A stretch of 64,000 nucleotides of DNA from assembly GCF_019049285.1 (NCBI RefSeq), contig NZ_JAGMUL010000015.1, positions 62,001 through 126,000 on the forward strand, in the 5' to 3' direction. A program made the position numbers and the translations under genes. Below, piece after piece: positions 46,190-54,843 of the stretch (positions within the stretch are counted from its first letter, which is position 1; every line of letters starts with the position of its first letter). The notes under the pieces were generated by a model. The model was not told where the DNA came from, searched no databases, and was given only the letters and a program-made list of their open reading frames with translations. The stretch comes from Streptomyces sp. AC550_RSS872 (GTDB lineage Bacteria > Actinomycetota > Actinomycetes > Streptomycetales > Streptomycetaceae).

Positions 46190-47023
46190 ATGCCGCCCGC
46201 CCGCCCCCGCATCCTGTATGCCACCGACCTGGCCTACCCGGCGCGGGGGCGGCGCTACTGCGACGAGGACATCTTCCTCACCTCCCGACTGCGCGACGAC
46301 TTCGACCTCGCCCTGTGCCACCCCCGGGACGCGGCCGCGCTCATGGCCGCCTTCGACGCGGTCGTCGTCCGCAACAGCGGCCCCGTGCTGCACTACCAGA
46401 ATGCGTACGACGACTTCCGCCGCCGTGCGCTCGCCGACGGGACGCGCGTGTACAACCCGCTCTCCGGCAAGGCCGACATGGCGGGCAAGCAGTACCTGCT
46501 CGACCTGACCACGGCCGGATACCCGGTCATCCCCACCGTGGACAGCGCCGATGATCTGCACCTCCTGCCCGACGCGGACCGGTATGTCGTCAAGCCCGAG
46601 CTCGGCGCCGACTCGATAGGGCTGCGGATCGTTCCGGCGGAGCGGGTGCGCGATTCGGCCGACGGGAACGTCCTGATCCAGCCCTGCATCGACTTCGCCT
46701 ACGAGGTCTCCTTCTACTTCGTCGACCACGTCTTCCAGTACGCCCTGTACGCGCCCCACACCGACCGGCGCTGGGAGCTGGAGCCGTACGAACCCACCGA
46801 GGGCGACCTGGAGTTCGCCCGGCGCTTCGTGGAGTGGAACGCCATCGGGCACGGCATCCAGCGCGTCGACGCCTGCCGCGCGCCGGGTGGTGAGCTGTTG
46901 CTGGTCGAGTTGGAGGACCTCAATCCGTATCTGTCGCTGGACGCCCTGGACGACACGGGGAGGGACGCCTTCGTCGCCGCCATGAAGGCGTCCCTGCACC
47001 GTTTCGTCGCCGCGGAGGCCTGA
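46190..47023 (+). CDS. ATP-grasp domain protein of unknown substrate
   Basis: The 277-residue protein has an N-terminal alpha/beta part (RILYATDLAYPARGRRYCDE), then GKADMAGKQYLLDLTTAGYP, the ATP-binding DRYVVKPELGADSIGLRIV, and a C-terminal ELLLVELEDLNPYLSLDAL, matching metal and ATP ligands of glutathione-synthetase-like enzymes. It lies 167 bp from the TetR start in the opposite direction and has no obvious pathway partner. It could join two small metabolites or a peptide. A ribosome site is GAGGAG about 6 bases upstream. Confidence 0.8.
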   Translation: MPPARPRILYATDLAYPARGRRYCDEDIFLTSRLRDDFDLALCHPRDAAALMAAFDAVVVRNSGPVLHYQNAYDDFRRRALADGTRVYNPLSGKADMAGKQYLLDLTTAGYPVIPTVDSADDLHLLPDADRYVVKPELGADSIGLRIVPAERVRDSADGNVLIQPCIDFAYEVSFYFVDHVFQYALYAPHTDRRWELEPYEPTEGDLEFARRFVEWNAIGHGIQRVDACRAPGGELLLVELEDLNPYLSLDALDDTGRDAFVAAMKASLHRFVAAEA

Positions 47024-47247
47024 GCCCGAACGGGGTCGTCGCCGAGGTCACCGTGGCACGGACTGCTCGCGACAAGAGGTGGTCGACGTACCTCGTCAGG
47101 TACTTGCGGTTTCGTACGGTCGTGGAGCCGCTCTTGTTGATGTCGCTCCATTGCGCGAGGCGGTTCGCTGAACCGGCGGGGCGGCAACCCCGTATCACTT
47201 CTCGGGGAATGGTGAATCCCGTGAAGACGGGACGGAAGGAGAGCGGC

Positions 47248-48063
47248 GTGCCCACACGGCCCGACCCCGAGCAGTCCGACGAAGGCCCGGCCCTGGAACC
47301 GATCCGCGTCCTGCGCCCACGCCGCACCGACGCCCTCGCGGAACTCTTCAAGGAGTTGGAGCGGGACAGGAACGGCTACGAGGCCGTGGCCGTGCCCCCG
47401 TCCCTGCCCGGCACCGAGGACGCGACACAGGAACTCCCGCCCGTCGCCGAGGAGACGAGGATCGCACCGCTCGGCGGCGGCGCCCGCCCCCGTCCGGCCT
47501 CGTCCGGCGGCCCCGGTTCTCGCAGGGCCGCCGTTGCGGTCGCCGTCACGGCGGCGGCGGTCGTCGGCTTCGGCGGGGCGCTCCTGCTCTCCGGCCGTGG
47601 CGACGACGCGGCGAACGGGGCTCAGGATCCGGACCCGACCGCGAGCACGTCGGCATCGGCCGAGCCGGCCCCGAACGCGCCGGGCGCACCCGGGGCCGAC
47701 GACTCCGGTGGCGCCGGCGACTCCGGTGGCCCCGGGGGCTCCTCCGTCTGTACCGCGTCCTTCCGGGCCGTCAACAGCTGGCAGGGCGGCTACCAGGGTG
47801 AGGTGACCGTGACCAACGCGCCCGCCGCCTCCGTCTCCGGCTGGACCGCGACGGTCGTACCGGACGGCGGCGCCCGCCTCACCCAGGTCTGGGACGGCAC
47901 CCTCACCACGACGAGGGACGGCACCGCCACTGTCGCCAACGCCTCATGGAACGGCAGGCTGGCGCCCGGTGCGAGCGTCACGTTCGGGTTCATCGCCGAC
48001 ACCTCGCAGTCCGGTGCCCCCTCGGCGGAGGTCACCTGCGCGGCGACGGCCGAGGCGTCCTGA
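47248..48063 (+). CDS. membrane-anchored protein with an extracellular CBM2 domain
   Basis: The 271-residue protein has a cytosolic part of about 90 residues, TDALAELFKELERDRNGYEA, then a helix (AVAVAVTAAAVVGFGGALLL) and a Ser/Pro/Gly linker. The C-terminal 100 residues are a CBM2-like carbohydrate-binding module (CTASFRAVNSWQGGYQGEVT, SGWTAT, ASWNGRLAPGASVTFGF) with its two flanking Cys. No catalytic domain is present. The GTG start at 47248 follows GGAAGGAGAG. It could hold the cell against cellulose or chitin. This architecture resembles no enzyme I know. Confidence 0.75.
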   Translation: MPTRPDPEQSDEGPALEPIRVLRPRRTDALAELFKELERDRNGYEAVAVPPSLPGTEDATQELPPVAEETRIAPLGGGARPRPASSGGPGSRRAAVAVAVTAAAVVGFGGALLLSGRGDDAANGAQDPDPTASTSASAEPAPNAPGAPGADDSGGAGDSGGPGGSSVCTASFRAVNSWQGGYQGEVTVTNAPAASVSGWTATVVPDGGARLTQVWDGTLTTTRDGTATVANASWNGRLAPGASVTFGFIADTSQSGAPSAEVTCAATAEAS

Positions 48064-48112
48064 CGCCCGGCCCGCCCGCCCGGCCCGCAGGGCGGCGCCC
48101 GGTGACGACCGG

Positions 48113-48478
48113 TCAGCGCCGGTCGACCAGCGCCTGGGACACCGCGCGCACGCTGCGGGCGATGTGCTGCAACTGCATGACCTCCGCCGCGTACATCTTG
48201 ATGGTGAGCTCGATGACCGACTCGGGCATGCCGAGGGCCGGCAGGTCGGCCCGCGCGGTCTGTAGTGCGGTGCGCGCGACCCGGATCTCGTTCTGGACCT
48301 GGATCTGCGCATGGCGGGCGAGCAGCACGGGGTGACGGATCAGCGCCGGATAGCTGGCGTAGCGGGCCGGCACCAGCTCACGCAGCCACTTGGCCGCCGA
48401 ACGTTCCCAGTCGTAGGAGCCGGGGGTCTTGACCTGGCACGGCCAGTCCGGGCTGATGCGCGTCGTCGTCAGGGTCAT
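48113..48478 (-). CDS. hypothetical helical protein
   Basis: The 121-residue protein is mostly helical (WERSAAKWLRELVPARYASY, LARHAQIQVQNEIRVARTAL, MPESVIELTIKMYAAEVMQL). It has no signal peptide or recognised domain. The ATG at 48478 was chosen because GGAAG lies 8 bases upstream; an ATG at 48484 is also possible. An AT-rich stretch at 48740-48800 upstream may hold its promoter. It converges with the CBM2 gene. Function unknown. Confidence 0.65.
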   Translation of the reverse strand: MTLTTTRISPDWPCQVKTPGSYDWERSAAKWLRELVPARYASYPALIRHPVLLARHAQIQVQNEIRVARTALQTARADLPALGMPESVIELTIKMYAAEVMQLQHIARSVRAVSQALVDRR

Positions 48479-48850
48479 GGTCATCGCTTCCGGGTGTGCG
48501 TCGTCGTCTTGGGTGTCCGACGGGGTCGGGGCGGCCCCGGCCTAGGGGATGACCGGGGCCGCCGCCACGGGCGCTCGCGCAGGCGATGCCCGACCGAACA
48601 GCCCTAGCGCCGACGCGGGTAGGAGACGGCGGCAACGGCTGTTCGTTGGGGAGCCCGCCGGGGCAGCCGACATGTGCACGACGGATGGGGTGAGGTGCGC
48701 ATGAGCGGACCGGCTGCTTTCGGCGGGCGGATGGTGCGTGTGAAGTATTTATATATGCCGTCTGCTTTTCAAGGCGCATGAAAACATTCATGCGTGATTT
48801 GAACGGAAAGGCCCCCGCCTGTGGCGGTTCGGCGGCCGGTTCCGGCGGGA
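48479..48850. other. 372-base intergenic stretch with an AT-rich palindrome
   Basis: No convincing gene was seen. Positions 48740-48800 are unusually AT-rich (TATTTATATATG). They include the perfect inverted repeat CGCATGAA-AACA-TTCATGCG at 48775-48794, which may be an operator. The rest is ordinary GC-rich DNA between the end of the RpiR gene and the start of the hypothetical gene. Confidence 0.5.
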
Positions 48851-49795
48851 TCAGTCCCGGAGGAAGAACTGGTGCTGGTCGGAGACGTGCTCGTAGTCCT
48901 CGAGCCGCGCCTGTGTGCGCTCCGGGTCGGCGTCGGTCATGGCCTGGAGCAGCGCGGCGGCCATCACGCCGGGCGCGGCGTAGGAGTCGAAGACCAGCCG
49001 GGAGCCGGTGCCGGTGGCGAAGACGATGTCGGCGGTGTCGGCCACCGGCCCCAGCGCCAGGTCGGTGACCAGGGCAACTTTCAGGCCGGCGCTGCGTGCG
49101 ACCCGTACGGCGGTGAGGGTCTCCTGCGCGTGCCGGGGCATCGAGAACGCCAGCACCCAGGTGCCGCCGGCCTCTCGTGACTGGAGCAGCGCGTCGTAGG
49201 CGACGCTGCCGCCGCTGGTCACCAGCCGCACATCGGGGTGGATACGGCGTGCCGCGTAGGCGAAGTACTCGGCGAGAGAGGCCGAGATGCGCAGCCCGAG
49301 GATGGTCAGCGGCGTCGACTGCGACAGTTTGCGGCCGATGTCGATCACCTGGTCGGGGTCGGCGAAGTCGCGCCGCAGGTTCTCCAGGTTCTCGATCTCG
49401 GCGTCCACGGCGGACTGTAGTTCGTTGGCGCCGTTCTCCTCCGCCGCCGCGGGACCCCCGGCGAGGCTGCCCAGGGCGATCGCCTGGAGCTTCTCCCGTA
49501 GCGCCGGGTAACCACTGAAGCCCACCGCCCCGGCGAAGCGCGTCACCGAGGGCTGGCTGACCCCGACCCGCTCGGCGAGATCGGTGATCGAAAGGAATGC
49601 CGCTTCGGTGATGTGCTCGATCAGGTACTGCGCGATACGCCGCTGGCCGGGCGACAGACGGGGCTGGTCGAAGAGTGTCCTGAGCTGGGAAGTCGGGGAC
49701 GCCTCGGCTTCCGGAGCGGTCTTGCCCGAAGTGATCGCGGACGCCTGCGCGCGCGCCTGCTGCGGCGATGGCAGGGCGCCTCCTTTGTCTTCCAC
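48851..49795 (-). CDS. RpiR/MurR-family transcriptional regulator
   Basis: The product (up to 314 residues) has an N-terminal RpiR helix-turn-helix (SPGQRRIAQYLIEHITEAAF, LSITDLAERVGVSQPSVTRF) and a C-terminal SIS sugar-phosphate isomerase-like domain (PLTILGLRISASLAEYFAYA, RLVTSGGSVAYDALLQ). RpiR regulators respond to sugar phosphates or amino-sugar metabolites. The GTG at 49795 is the longest start, but a strong AAAGGAGG lies just inside the reading frame, a few codons in, so translation may begin slightly downstream at a CTG. The true start is uncertain. Confidence 0.87.
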   Translation of the reverse strand: MEDKGGALPSPQQARAQASAITSGKTAPEAEASPTSQLRTLFDQPRLSPGQRRIAQYLIEHITEAAFLSITDLAERVGVSQPSVTRFAGAVGFSGYPALREKLQAIALGSLAGGPAAAEENGANELQSAVDAEIENLENLRRDFADPDQVIDIGRKLSQSTPLTILGLRISASLAEYFAYAARRIHPDVRLVTSGGSVAYDALLQSREAGGTWVLAFSMPRHAQETLTAVRVARSAGLKVALVTDLALGPVADTADIVFATGTGSRLVFDSYAAPGVMAAALLQAMTDADPERTQARLEDYEHVSDQHQFFLRD

Positions 49796-49860
49796 AGTGC
49801 TTCAACATAGCTCACACACCGTGCTGACCAAGGTGGGTGCGAGGACGGCGAGCGCTGCGT

Positions 49861-51567
49861 TCACCGACGATAGATCGTGATCGAATGGCCGACCGTGTCG
49901 ATCGGACGACTACTGTCGATCAATCCAGCCAGCGGCCCGGTCGCTTTGGCCGCCGAGGAGTCCGACACGACGAGCAGTCCGCGCACTTCACGCGCCGGCA
50001 CCCTGCGCGGATCGGCGGCGCGGATGCCGTAGAAGGACGGCACACCGCTGCCCTTGTAGACGAGCCAGATCCGCTCGCCCGGATACCGCTCGCGCAGCCG
50101 CTCCGCGAGCCGGCCCAGGTCCTGACCCCAGTCCACGTTCGAGTCGTGCAGCCGCAGCCTCGTCTTCGCCGGACCGCCGAACGCCTCGTTGGAGTACGGC
50201 AGGTAGTACGGGTACGTCCGCAGCGAACTGAACGCGACGAACAGCACCAGCGCCCCCACCACGACCGGCGCCCACCGCCACCGCACCGCGACCGCACAAC
50301 CCGCGGCCACCGCCAGGAACATCGGCACGAAGACGGCGTACCGCGTGCCGAAGTCCCGCGACCCGAGCATGGCCGAGGCGAGCAGCACGGCGCTCGGCAC
50401 CAGCAGATACGGCGCCGCCGGCCGCAGCCGCCGCACGGCCACCAGCGCCACCGCACCCGCCGCCCACAGGGCGAGCATGCCGAGCGGCGTCTTCACCAGC
50501 AGCGCGGCCGGCAGGTAGTACCAGAGCGAGCCCGTGTAGAGCCGGCCGAACAGAAAGCCCTGCCACGGATGGTTCTCGAAGCCGAACTGGATCCGCATCC
50601 CGTCCCGGTACGCCTCCGGGAACGGCAACAGGTCCACCGCGAGACCCCGCAGCCCGTGCACGACCGGCACATGCTGCTGCGGCGCCCACCGCAGCCGTGG
50701 GTCGACCACCAGATACGAGGCCCATACGACGCCGATCGCGACCAGCACGACGACGCCGGCGCCCGCGACCGCCCGTACGAGACTCCTGCGCCGGGGCTCG
50801 GCGGACGGCCTCGCACACCACACCGACCAGGCCGTCAGGGCCGCCACCACCGGGACCACGGCCAACGCGCTCATCTTCGTCGCCAGGGCCGCGCCGAGCG
50901 CCACTCCGGCGAGGGGCACGTACCACCGCGGCCGGTGAGGGGCACGCCACAGCAGCCAGACCGACGCCAGCACGAACCCGGCCGCCGGCACGTCCAAAGT
51001 GGCCAGCGAACCATGGGCGATGACGTCGGGGGAGAAGGCGTACAGACCGAGCGCCGCCAACCCGCCCACGACACCGGCCAGTTCACGTGCGAAGGCGTAC
51101 ACGATCAGCCCGAACAGAAGAGTCAGGACGATCACGGGGAGCCGGGCGAACAGCATCAGCCGCCATGGGTCGTTCCCGGACTCGTACAGCAGCTGTCGGC
51201 CCAACCGGCCCTGATCGCCGGTGAAGGAGCGACCGACCTGCGGATCGGCCAGCGCCACGCCGGTGCCGATGACCAGCTTGCCCAGCGGCGGATGCTCGGG
51301 GTTGTGGACCAGACGGTGCTCGTACAGATACTCGGCCGCCGCGCCGACGTACACGGGTTCGTCGATCGTCGGAGTCTGCTGGACGGCGGTCGTCACCATC
51401 GCGACGGCCATCTGGCCCAGCAGCACGAGCACGAGGAGCGGGACCAGCCGGCTCCTGCGGGCCGACAGCTGGTCGGGGGCCGTGGCCGAGTGCCGTTCGA
51501 GCGCCATCATCCGCTCCGCGGCGCCGTCGGCCCCACGGCGGCGGGAGCTGATCCGGAGCCGGCCCAT
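49861..51567 (-). CDS. polytopic glycosyltransferase of the ArnT/GT39 type
   Basis: The 568-residue protein has about a dozen membrane helices. The N-terminal catalytic loop TPTIDEPVYVGAAAEYLYEH contains the acidic motif (DE) of dolichyl/polyprenyl-phosphate-dependent transferases, then HPPLGKLVIGTGVAL. A large extracytoplasmic loop and C-terminal SNVDWGQDLGRLAERL follow. Such enzymes move a sugar from a polyprenyl carrier to a protein or lipid outside the membrane. The ATG at 51567 was chosen; a GTG at 51582 is possible. It is convergent with nothing and stands alone. Confidence 0.8.
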   Translation of the reverse strand: MGRLRISSRRRGADGAAERMMALERHSATAPDQLSARRSRLVPLLVLVLLGQMAVAMVTTAVQQTPTIDEPVYVGAAAEYLYEHRLVHNPEHPPLGKLVIGTGVALADPQVGRSFTGDQGRLGRQLLYESGNDPWRLMLFARLPVIVLTLLFGLIVYAFARELAGVVGGLAALGLYAFSPDVIAHGSLATLDVPAAGFVLASVWLLWRAPHRPRWYVPLAGVALGAALATKMSALAVVPVVAALTAWSVWCARPSAEPRRRSLVRAVAGAGVVVLVAIGVVWASYLVVDPRLRWAPQQHVPVVHGLRGLAVDLLPFPEAYRDGMRIQFGFENHPWQGFLFGRLYTGSLWYYLPAALLVKTPLGMLALWAAGAVALVAVRRLRPAAPYLLVPSAVLLASAMLGSRDFGTRYAVFVPMFLAVAAGCAVAVRWRWAPVVVGALVLFVAFSSLRTYPYYLPYSNEAFGGPAKTRLRLHDSNVDWGQDLGRLAERLRERYPGERIWLVYKGSGVPSFYGIRAADPRRVPAREVRGLLVVSDSSAAKATGPLAGLIDSSRPIDTVGHSITIYRR

Positions 51568-51603
51568 GGGCCCACTCTGCACCAGCCCTCGCCGGGGACG
51601 GCG

Positions 51604-53529
51604 TTACCGCCTGAGGAGTCGTACCGACAGACCGTCTGCCGTATAGACGGGTACGGCTCGCAGCTTGTCCGAGTTCAGCTCGATTCGGTCGAACTGACCA
51701 CGCAGCCGCTGCGCCTCGATGACGGGAACCGTCGTCCCCGCCACCGGCGGCCGCTCGGCGTCGAGGCGCAGCGACAGCACGCCGCCCCGCCCCAGCACCA
51801 CCCGGCCGGACACCTCGAGCGCCGGACCGTGGTTCTTGCGCAGCAGCAACTCCAGGGCCGTCTCGCCCTCCTGGACATAGCAGCCGCGTACCCGCAGCAC
51901 CTTGTCCGCGCGGAGCACGCCGCCCTTCACCCGCACGTCGCCCCGCCCGAGGGCATGGGCGGACCCGGCGACCAACGCACCCGCCTCGACGGCCGTGCCG
52001 CCGTGGTACCGGTTGTGCCCGGTCAGCGTGAGCGTGCCGGTGCCGCGCTTGGTCAGACCACCCTCGCCGCGGATGTCGTTGCGCCACACGTCGGCCGCGC
52101 CGAAGCCCCCGGCCGCCGCGTCGAGCGTGACGGTCACGTCGGAGTCGAAGGCGCCGTAACCGTCCGCCGCCGTGAACAGGTCGAGCCGCCCCCACTGTTC
52201 GAAGCCGTCCAGCAGGACGTACCCGGCGGGCAGCGCGGTCGTGCGCAGGACCTCGCGGCGCTGGGCCGCGCTCAGGTACGGCTGGCGCGTCTCCAGCAGC
52301 ACCTCGGCTCCCTTCGGCACGGTCAGGGGCTCGTCGCGGCCACGCCGGGTCAGCACATACGTCAGCTTGGGCCTGACGGTGCGGGCGTTGGCGTCGCGGT
52401 CGGCGTACGGGTCGCTGTCGGCGCCGGCCGAGTGGGCGTAGGCGTACAGCGTGTCGGCCGTCGTGCCGGTGCGCTCCTTGAAGTACGCGAGCGCCTGGGC
52501 CCGAGCGGCGGTCTTGAGGCCGGCGTTGGCCGGGTCGGCGAGCGCGGCGGCGGCCAGGGCCGTGGCCATGATGCGGCCGCCGAGGACGTCGACGGTGGAG
52601 TGCATGCCCGCCACGATGCGGGTGTGGCTGAGCTCGAAGGCGCGGGTCACCAGCTCCTGGAACCGCTCCGGAACGGCGTAGGCGTACGCCAGTGCCGCCA
52701 GGTGCAGGGCGTTGGTGTGGCCACTGGGGAAGCCGCCGTCCTCGGCCGCGGTCTCAGCGCGCTGGCGCAGCAACTGCGGGGCGACGACCACCTTCGAGTC
52801 GTAGACGGGGAAGCCGAACTCGTCCTTCTTGCCGGTGTCGACGACCTCGCTGTCCTCGTTCATCCGCCACGGACGCGGGTACTGGAAGGCGAACTTGGCC
52901 GGGTTGCCGGAGGCGAACGGGCCGCGCACGGTGTCGACCAGCTTGGCCACCTGGCCGAGATCCGAGTCGTACGACCCGGCGCCGATCGCGGAACCGGCCG
53001 GGGCGTCGGCCGGCAGGGCGTCGCTGATCTTCCCGGCGGGGGTGCCGTCCGGCGCGCTGGTGATCGAGGTGACCGCCTTGGCGCCCGACTTGTACAGGTC
53101 CGCCAGCGGACCGAGCCCGGCGATCACCGAGTAACTCTGGTGCTGACGGTCGACGATGAACGATTCCTTCGCCTGAGCGTCCGTGCGCACGGCGGTGATC
53201 CGCGCGCAGTAGCGCATGTTGGCGCGCAGCACCTCGGGCGCGAGCGGCGTGCCGGTGTCCCAGGCGCCGCCCGTCTTCCATACTTTCGCGAAGCCGCCGA
53301 GGATCCGGACGACCGCGTTGGTCTCGGGTGTCTGGTTCGCGACGACGTTCGTCCTGTAGTCGTCGACGAACGCGGCGGGGGCGGCCGCGGCCTTGGCGTC
53401 CGCCGCGGCGAGCCAGGAGACGAACGTGGGGGCGGCCAGGACGCCGGCCGAGGCGCCGACGGAGGTCTTCAGGAACCCCCGTCGTCTCATGGCGGGTACG
53501 GCGGTCTGCTGCCCGGCGGATGGCGGCAT
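51604..53529 (-). CDS. TAT-exported PAP2 phosphatase with autotransporter-type repeat
   Basis: The 641-residue protein has a twin-arginine signal (MRRRGFLKTSVG, from residue 14). A PAP2 (acid phosphatase/vanadium haloperoxidase) domain follows, with the motifs YPRPWR, GGFPSGHTNALH and SHTRIVAGMHSTVDV. After residue ~480 comes a C-terminal beta-rich part with an autotransporter-associated repeat (GTGTLTLTGHNRYHGGTAVE, AGALVAGSAHALGRGDVRV). The PAP2 site is intact. The fusion would let an exported phosphatase form beta-helix contacts or oligomers. The ATG at 53529 was used; 53490 gives the bare RR signal. Confidence 0.8.
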   Translation of the reverse strand: MPPSAGQQTAVPAMRRRGFLKTSVGASAGVLAAPTFVSWLAAADAKAAAAPAAFVDDYRTNVVANQTPETNAVVRILGGFAKVWKTGGAWDTGTPLAPEVLRANMRYCARITAVRTDAQAKESFIVDRQHQSYSVIAGLGPLADLYKSGAKAVTSITSAPDGTPAGKISDALPADAPAGSAIGAGSYDSDLGQVAKLVDTVRGPFASGNPAKFAFQYPRPWRMNEDSEVVDTGKKDEFGFPVYDSKVVVAPQLLRQRAETAAEDGGFPSGHTNALHLAALAYAYAVPERFQELVTRAFELSHTRIVAGMHSTVDVLGGRIMATALAAAALADPANAGLKTAARAQALAYFKERTGTTADTLYAYAHSAGADSDPYADRDANARTVRPKLTYVLTRRGRDEPLTVPKGAEVLLETRQPYLSAAQRREVLRTTALPAGYVLLDGFEQWGRLDLFTAADGYGAFDSDVTVTLDAAAGGFGAADVWRNDIRGEGGLTKRGTGTLTLTGHNRYHGGTAVEAGALVAGSAHALGRGDVRVKGGVLRADKVLRVRGCYVQEGETALELLLRKNHGPALEVSGRVVLGRGGVLSLRLDAERPPVAGTTVPVIEAQRLRGQFDRIELNSDKLRAVPVYTADGLSVRLLRR

Positions 53530-53636
53530 GAAGGGGGCCTCTCTCGAGTTCTGCGGCCGTGCGGCCGGGAGTCGTACGAGCGAAGATCTACGGGCGAGTC
53601 GTGTCGGAACGGCGGAGAGCCGACGACCGGGACGTG

Positions 53637-54545
53637 TCATACGAGTGAACGGGCCATCGCCACGGCCCCCTCCACGGGCGCCGCCCGCAGAGGCTGTGTG
53701 CGTGCTGTGGGAACGCCTTGGGCAAGAGCCGCCGTGAAGGCGTCGTACAGCGAGGACTGGGCGAGGACCGTGCTCCCCGCGACGACGACGTCGTCGACCA
53801 CCACCCCACGGGCGGCGAGCCGTCCGACCAGCGCGGCCAGTGCGCGACCGGCATCGGCCACGACCGTGCGGGCGAGATCCGAACCGGCCTCGGCGGCAGC
53901 GAACACGGCCGGGGCGTGCCGGCCCCATTCGGCGGAGGGAGCGGTGGCGGCCTCCAGGGCCGCGCCGAGCCCGGGTACTTCCGGGACGTCGAAGGCGGTG
54001 AGCAGACCGAGCGCGAGTGCGTCCGGCCGTTCACCGCGGTCGTGCGCCGCCCATACGGCGCGCACGGCCTCGCGGACGAGACCGGCGGCGCCGCCCTCGT
54101 CGCCGAGGAGCGCGCCCCAGCCGCCGACCTGGACGGCGCGGCCGTCGGGGAGGCGGCCCACCGCGACGGACCCGGTGCCGGCGACCAGGCCGACCCCCTT
54201 GTCCAGGCCCGCGGCGGGCACGAGCAGTTCCGCGTCGCCCACGACCAGCGCGGGGACGGCGAAGTGGAGCTGGAGAGCGGTGCGGATCTGTGTGCACTGG
54301 CGCGCGGTTTCGCAGGCATGGGCACCGACAGCGAGGGCGGAAGGACGTACGCCCTTGGGAAGGGCCTCGCTGAGGAGCGCGGCCAGCCAGCCGGCGGCGG
54401 CCACCGGATCGTGCGGCCGCCAGCCGCCGCTGGGACGGACGTGATCGGCCACGACGGTGTCGCCCGTGAGCGCGCGGAGATGCGTCTTGGTGCCGCCCAC
54501 GTCGATGCCGACCACCAGGGGGCCGGACAAAGGGGTGTCCTGCAC
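53637..54545 (-). CDS. BadF/BadG-type N-acetylglucosamine kinase-like ATPase
   Basis: The 302-residue ASKHA-fold protein has the phosphate motif VVGIDVGGTKTHLRALTGD, LVAGTGSVAVGRLPDG, and GGWGALLGDEGGAAGLVREA, all of the BadF/BadG/N-acetylglucosamine kinase family. It phosphorylates a sugar in the cytosol. The GTG start follows AGAGGA at 4 bases. It lies divergent from the ROK gene with an inverted repeat between. With the sugar transporter at 56264-59518 it points to amino-sugar uptake and use. Confidence 0.87.
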   Translation of the reverse strand: MQDTPLSGPLVVGIDVGGTKTHLRALTGDTVVADHVRPSGGWRPHDPVAAAGWLAALLSEALPKGVRPSALAVGAHACETARQCTQIRTALQLHFAVPALVVGDAELLVPAAGLDKGVGLVAGTGSVAVGRLPDGRAVQVGGWGALLGDEGGAAGLVREAVRAVWAAHDRGERPDALALGLLTAFDVPEVPGLGAALEAATAPSAEWGRHAPAVFAAAEAGSDLARTVVADAGRALAALVGRLAARGVVVDDVVVAGSTVLAQSSLYDAFTAALAQGVPTARTQPLRAAPVEGAVAMARSLV

Positions 54546-54676
54546 GGATCCTCTTTCGTCGGTGCGCTGTGTGCTGCGACGGCGGGCGAACCGTGCCGGA
54601 GGGCAAGACAGTTGAAGAACTAGGGAAGCCCCGGGACGGGCCTCTGGACGGATCACGGCAGGCGAGTACCGTGACG

Positions 54677-54700
54677 TTCGTTAGGAAGTTAACTAACGAA
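54677..54700. promoter_or_regulatory. ROK-type operator between kinase and regulator genes
   Basis: TTCGTTAG, an 8-base spacer GAAGTTAA, then CTAACGAA form a perfect 8-bp-arm inverted repeat. It sits between the kinase gene and the ROK gene and is AT-rich against its surroundings. Long spaced repeats of this kind are typical of ROK/NagC-like operators. Confidence 0.8.
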
Positions 54701-54843
54701 GTACAGTGCGTGTCAATAGGCGTCGCGCACCCGACTTCCCGGGCTCCCCGCCCGGGTCGGGACCGCATGCCGCCGGAGCAACCCATCGCCGCCTCCCGCC
54801 GAGCCGATCGGCCCGGGAGAGCAGCCCGTGAGCTGGGGGAACT

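Noticed and set aside
49837..54444. Plus-strand frame of about 1,500 codons
   Set aside because: It is opposite three real minus-strand genes and its protein is low-complexity Gln/Arg-rich. It results from codon bias.
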